Of a DNA stretch of 64,000 nt, positions 61,258 through 64,000 are shown in pieces. The translations under genes and the position numbers were made by a program. Position 1 is the stretch's first letter; the number at the start of each line of letters is the position of its first letter. The notes beneath the pieces were generated by a model. It was not told where the DNA came from. It saw only the letters and a program-made list of their open reading frames with translations, and did not search any database. This stretch comes from Enterocola sp045654205 (GTDB lineage: Bacteria; Bacteroidota; Bacteroidia; Bacteroidales; Paludibacteraceae). The stretch lies in assembly GCA_045654205.1 (NCBI GenBank), contig JAZOMZ010000001.1, positions 84,231-148,230 on the forward strand, written 5' to 3'.

Positions 61258-61377
61258 GACTTATTTTAAAGGGTGCTTTCTGCGTTGCCCTTGTCTTCGA
61301 AATCCTCGAGTACGTCTTGTACACTCCGGTTTCTCAGACTTCGGGACGCCTAAAAATCCCTCCTTTAAAAGTAAGTC
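61258..61377. mobile_element. Short inverted-repeat element downstream of purA
   Basis: 120 bp. GACTTATTTTAAAGG (from 61258) and CCTTTAAAAGTAAGTC (61362-61377) are inverted repeats with one indel. The internal GAGTAC/GTACaCTC hairpin is small. Its right end TAAAAATCCCTCCT (61351-61364) is the reverse complement of AGGAGGGATTTTTA at the end of the element at 40244. The antisense frame is a short basic peptide, not convincing as a gene. It may be a Bacteroidales-wide repeat. Confidence 0.55.
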
Positions 61378-61393
61378 TTATAAAAAGGTAATC

Positions 61394-61407
61394 ATTAGGA
61401 GTTAGGA
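61394..61407. repeat. Heptamer pair ATTAGGA-GTTAGGA
   Basis: Two heptamers, then GTTGAAT. AGTTAGGAGTT (61400-61410) is the exact inverse of AACTCCTAACT at 61520-61530, so the two arrays could pair. Confidence 0.65.
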
Positions 61408-61456
61408 GTTGAATTTAGTTTGTAAATTTATCTTCTAAATATAGATAATCATAAGT

Positions 61457-61482
61457 TAAGCCCTCGTTTTGAGGGTTTTTCT
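61457..61482 (+). terminator. Terminator, probably of purA
   Basis: CCCTC, loop GTTTT, GAGGG, then TTTTT (61461-61480). Confidence 0.7.
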
Positions 61483-61498
61483 CTAAATAATATGTGTT

Positions 61499-61533
61499 AA
61501 CTCCTCACTCCTCACTCCCAACTCCTAACTAAA
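61499..61533. repeat. Heptamer array AACTCCT/CACTCCT x5
   Basis: AACTCCT CACTCCT CACTCCC AACTCCT AACTAAA, five consecutive heptamers ending 22 bases before the metallopeptidase start. Together with the element and hairpin it accounts for the gap between purA and 61555. Confidence 0.75.
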
Positions 61534-61554
61534 ATTTTATAAAATTTTTGAACT

Positions 61555-62229
61555 ATGTACATTATTTTATTTATCGGTATCGCAATTTTAAGTTTTGTGG
61601 TACAACAAAGACTGAAAAGTAAGTTTAAAAAATATTCCCAAATTCCTATGACAAACGGAATGACAGGGAAAGAAGTGGCAGAAAAAATGCTTCGTGATCA
61701 CGGAATTACAAATGTAAAAGTAGTTTCAACATCAGGTATGCTTACAGATCACTACAATCCACAAAGCCACACTGTCAACTTGAGTGAAGGAGTTTATGCT
61801 TCAAATTCTATTGCTGCGGCTGCGGTTGCGGCGCACGAATGTGGTCACGCTGTGCAACACGCGTTTGCTTACAAATGGCTTAATATGCGTTCTGCTCTTG
61901 TGCCTGCTGTAAGTTTTGCGTCAAAATGGGTGCATTGGGTTATATTAATAGGTATAGTAATGATAGAAACTACACCTATGTTATTAGAGGTAGGAATTGG
62001 CCTTTTTGCACTTACCACAATATTTAGTTTCGTTACCCTTCCAGTAGAAATTAATGCAAGTTCTCGTGCTGTGCAATGGCTTACTGCTAAAGGCTTTGTA
62101 GAAGGTGAAAAACGTTCTATGGCAATAGACGCACTTAAGTCTGCAGCATACACATACGTAGTAGCAGCGTTAAGCTCACTAGCAACGCTGATATACTACG
62201 TAATGATACTTGCAGGAAGAAGAGATTAA
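61555..62229 (+). CDS. Neutral zinc metallopeptidase (YugP type)
   Basis: 224 aa. Membrane helices near the N-terminus (2-16) and in the C-terminal half, and the zinc motif AAHECGHAVQHA (HExxH variant HECGH) in the middle, followed by VEINASSRAVQWL. Integral membrane peptidase of unknown substrate. Single gene followed by a terminator. Confidence 0.88.
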   Translation: MYIILFIGIAILSFVVQQRLKSKFKKYSQIPMTNGMTGKEVAEKMLRDHGITNVKVVSTSGMLTDHYNPQSHTVNLSEGVYASNSIAAAAVAAHECGHAVQHAFAYKWLNMRSALVPAVSFASKWVHWVILIGIVMIETTPMLLEVGIGLFALTTIFSFVTLPVEINASSRAVQWLTAKGFVEGEKRSMAIDALKSAAYTYVVAALSSLATLIYYVMILAGRRD

Positions 62230-62249
62230 AATTGATTAACTCTTGTGTA

Positions 62250-62290
62250 TATCCCTAATGGCTTTATGCTTTTAGGGATTTATTTTTATG
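62250..62290 (+). terminator. Terminator of metallopeptidase gene
   Basis: ATCCCTAA (62251-62258) and TTAGGGAT (62272-62279), then TTATTTTT. Confidence 0.8.
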
Positions 62291-62315
62291 TTTTATTAAG
62301 ACATTTTTAAAGGTG

Positions 62316-62346
62316 TTGTATAACATAAAAATAAATTTTACCTTTG
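62316..62346 (+). promoter_or_regulatory. Promoter for accessory lipoprotein gene
   Basis: TTG (62316-62318), 20 bp, TACCTTTG (62339-62346). Confidence 0.55.
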
Positions 62347-62466
62347 CAACCGATTTAAACAAAACTAATTAGAATTTTGAAAAGAGTTGGAGAACGTATT
62401 CTTAAACGCTACGGCACTGCACAAAATGCTTACTACAGTGAGATAATAAAACCATTCCATTCGATT

Positions 62467-62937
62467 ATGAAAACTAAAAATATTTTTCTAATTCTTTTTT
62501 TTGTTATAATTAGTATTTGCACTTCTTGTAGAAAATATAATTCAAGTAACCATATTCATTCCATGTTATACGAAACAGGATTTTACCCTGTTTATTTGCC
62601 GATTCTAAACAACTCAGATACAATTTGGTGTTTAGTGCAATCTGGTGATGAAATTATTGAAACTTTATCTGAAGAAGATTTAAATAATATTGTTGAATAT
62701 AATAGAAACATTATTGTAACAAATGATTTATCAGAAGAAATACTAAATTATAAAGTTTTTCCTGATATAGAGATAGAACAATTTTATAATCTACATGGTA
62801 TAGATAAAACAATCGAAACATACGATATTAATAATTTGAAACTTGAACAAATTATATATATAGGTCTAATTTGTTGGTGGAATAATATTTATATATATTA
62901 CGGATGTGAAGATGCTAAATGGCATTACATTTATTAA
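62467..62937 (+). CDS. Lipoprotein, unknown
   Basis: 156 aa from the ATG at 62467, chosen because it opens a lipoprotein signal (MKTKNIFLILFF, lipobox ICTSC). An in-frame TTG at 62377 would add 30 residues (RVGERILKRYGTAQ..) that do not look like a signal. The mature part is acidic and Ile/Asn/Tyr-rich with no recognised domain, ending AKWHYIY. Very AT-rich compared with genes upstream; accessory-region neighbours are fragments. Confidence 0.55.
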   Translation: MKTKNIFLILFFVIISICTSCRKYNSSNHIHSMLYETGFYPVYLPILNNSDTIWCLVQSGDEIIETLSEEDLNNIVEYNRNIIVTNDLSEEILNYKVFPDIEIEQFYNLHGIDKTIETYDINNLKLEQIIYIGLICWWNNIYIYYGCEDAKWHYIY

Positions 62938-62944
62938 ATAAAAA

Positions 62945-63129
62945 ATGTTTAATCTAAGGAAATTAAATTATATTTTTTTGTATTGCTAATGCGTGGTTTT
63001 GCACAAAGATTTTTGTTCAATAAAGTAAGAGGTACTGATGCAGGTGTTAGCTATAACTGGTTCACCAAAGAACCTGAACCTCATCATTTTTTGGATGATT
63101 GGCATTATATGAAACCGATAAAAAAATAA
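62945..63129 (+). pseudogene. Chimeric remnant: lipoprotein 5' end joined to a 46-codon tail
   Basis: 62945-62989 reads MFNLRKLNYIFLYC and stops; its DNA (ATGTTTAATCTAAGGA) matches the 5' end of the lipoprotein gene at 63861, with an apparent extra T in a T-run. The stop overlaps an ATG (62989) that opens 46 codons, MRGFAQRFLFNKVRG.. to ..HYMKPIKK. Looks like two gene ends fused by a deletion. The 46-aa peptide might still be made. Confidence 0.5.
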
Positions 63130-63133
63130 TTAC

Positions 63134-63607
63134 ATGAAAAAATATCTATTTTGTATATTATTTGTAGTAAGCAGTATTATTCTATATATCTTTTATCCCA
63201 GAAATCATAGTTTCACGTTTGTGTGTAAAATTCATAACGAATCTCCTATAGATTATAGTCAGTCCACATATTACCATTATATTCACAATAAAGAAAGATT
63301 GTTCTTTTTTATGCAAGGATATTATATAAATAGACAATGGTTATTAAAGGGGGAGTTTACTGGATATAATTCATCATTGGTTGATTCGTTAGCGAATATT
63401 TTTGATTTTAATCGTTATGATTATATTATAACATACCAAAAGCAAATAAAAAACATTAGATACTCACCATTCCTAACAAATACAGAAGATGGTTTATATT
63501 TTGACAAACGCACACCACTCATTATAGAATACGACACAATCATAACTGATAGCATTTATTTTTATCAAGTAGAAAACAATGATAAATTTAGAGCACCAGG
63601 ACCATAA
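63134..63607 (+). CDS. Membrane-anchored small protein, unknown
   Basis: 157 aa. N-terminal hydrophobic anchor (YLFCILFVVSSIILYIFY) without lipobox Cys at a clear cleavage site, then an extracytoplasmic Tyr/Asn/Ile-rich domain ending KFRAPGP. No family recognised. Follows the remnant by 5 bases. Confidence 0.55.
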   Translation: MKKYLFCILFVVSSIILYIFYPRNHSFTFVCKIHNESPIDYSQSTYYHYIHNKERLFFFMQGYYINRQWLLKGEFTGYNSSLVDSLANIFDFNRYDYIITYQKQIKNIRYSPFLTNTEDGLYFDKRTPLIIEYDTIITDSIYFYQVENNDKFRAPGP

Positions 63608-63654
63608 ATGTTAACAATCTAAAAAAATTAAACAAGCAATACAAAACATTGTTC

Positions 63655-63858
63655 ATGTTATCATCAAAGAGTTATAAATATGCTTTAACAGATAATTTGA
63701 TTTCTATTGACACTGTAAGTGTAAGTAACCTAAACACTTTACAAGGTGATTCTATTTATAGAACCACTAAAACAGCATACGCTACCAATTCATTCTATAC
63801 AAAAGGTCTAGTACTTTCTACTAGCCATAGCATAGATAATATAATAAAATGTTTTTAA
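63655..63858 (+). pseudogene. Fragment of unknown protein
   Basis: 67 codons from the ATG at 63655 (MLSSKSYKYALTDNL to HSIDNIIKCF). No signal, no recognised motif, no promoter seen; sits between two membrane/lipoprotein genes in the AT-rich tail. Likely an eroded gene end, though a small real gene cannot be excluded. Confidence 0.35.
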
Positions 63859-63860
63859 AA

Positions 63861-64000
63861 ATGTTTAATCTAAGGAGTTTCAGTTGTATCTTTTGTATTG
63901 CAATAATATGTTTTACCTTTACTTCTTGCAGGGAAATAATAGTGGACAAAACTAGACTTAAAGGTTGGGACTACAGGCTTTTCCAAGAAACACCTGCATG
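63861..64000 (+). CDS. Probable ankyrin-type lipoprotein, 3'-partial
   Basis: 46 codons before the window edge. Lipoprotein signal MFNLRSFSCIFCIAI.. with lipobox TFTSC, then a mature start REIIVDKTRLKGWDYRLFQETPA. The DYRLFQxTPxW entry is typical, from memory, of Bacteroidetes ankyrin-repeat lipoproteins; the repeats would lie beyond the window. Its first 16 bases also appear at 62945. Confidence 0.55.
   Translation, partial: MFNLRSFSCIFCIAIICFTFTSCREIIVDKTRLKGWDYRLFQETPA

Noticed and set aside
61258..61377. Small basic protein on the minus strand
   Set aside because: Open only over the inverted-repeat element, no start signals, composition like a repeat-derived frame.

Overview
The window reads as a low-GC (roughly one third G+C by eye) chromosome segment of a Bacteroidales bacterium. 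Supporting signs are many matches to the Bacteroidetes promoter (-33 TTTG, about 19-21 bp, -7 TAnnTTTG), Bacteroidetes-restricted families (DUF3822, DUF4293, DUF4296, DUF5723, DUF1573, DUF3276/PUR, a Cbp1-like coiled-coil lipoprotein), a long NusB, a long eukaryote-like IleS, and a secreted protease with a type IX secretion (T9SS) C-terminal sorting domain. No rRNA, tRNA, CRISPR array, phage module or intact transposase was found.

Layout. 1-2.2 kb: end of a Cbp1-like gene, a YjjG-like HAD phosphatase and TatD. 2.2-4.8 kb: an ExbB / 4-TM protein / ExbD / ExbD energy-transducing operon, then an M23 peptidase. 6.5-9.2 kb (minus): folB, fabG, a nitrilase-family amidase, an acyltransferase and a small conserved protein. 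9.3-11.8 kb (plus): a beta-helix lipoprotein and an endonuclease/phosphatase-family protein. 11.85-13.7 kb (minus): rsmD, DUF3822 and a membrane-anchored unknown. 13.8-18.5 kb (plus): a RecD-like helicase, a large lipoprotein and DUF5723. 18.5-22.6 kb (minus): acpP-fabF-rnc-acyl-CoA ligase. 22.8-25.2 kb (minus): a META-domain lipoprotein, and a Crp/Fnr regulator with a PnuC/PnuT transporter and thiamine pyrophosphokinase. 25.3-28 kb: Lrp regulator, MeaB and two DUF1573 proteins. 28.2-33.7 kb (plus): dapB-lepB-wbqC-T9SS protease-recO. 33.7-37.8 kb (minus): pyrE-SRPBCC-argH-radical SAM-glycosyltransferase. 37.9-39.6 kb: phosphohexomutase.

39.66-41.50 kb is a small accessory island between two near-identical palindromic terminators. 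It holds a truncated RhuM gene, a 161-bp element with 27-29-bp terminal inverted repeats, and a strong promoter driving a roughly 325-nt highly structured leader RNA ahead of a small secreted cysteine-containing protein. 41.5-49.4 kb (minus): a 55-aa membrane protein, parE, DUF4296, lspA, a DksA-like protein, ileS, DUF4293 and a tiny acidic lipoprotein. 49.4-54.1 kb (minus): AMP-binding ligase, nadE, galE, def, ruvX. 54.3-56.1 kb: Na/Pi cotransporter. 56.2-59.1 kb (minus): nusB-yajC-YbbR-coaE. 59.2-62.2 kb: DUF3276, a 55-aa 2[4Fe-4S] ferredoxin, purA and a zinc metallopeptidase. 62.3-64 kb: an AT-rich accessory stretch of lipoproteins and gene fragments ending in a probable ankyrin lipoprotein cut by the window edge.

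Most of the window is ordinary housekeeping in compact operons with 1-20 bp overlaps. The unusual content is repeat DNA and structured RNA: dispersed heptanucleotide arrays (AATTCCT/AACTCCT and complements) in intergenic gaps, two copies of an ~80-bp hairpin element embedded in such arrays, two short inverted-repeat elements sharing a 14-nt terminal block, and the pseudoknot-capable leader at 40.46-40.78 kb.
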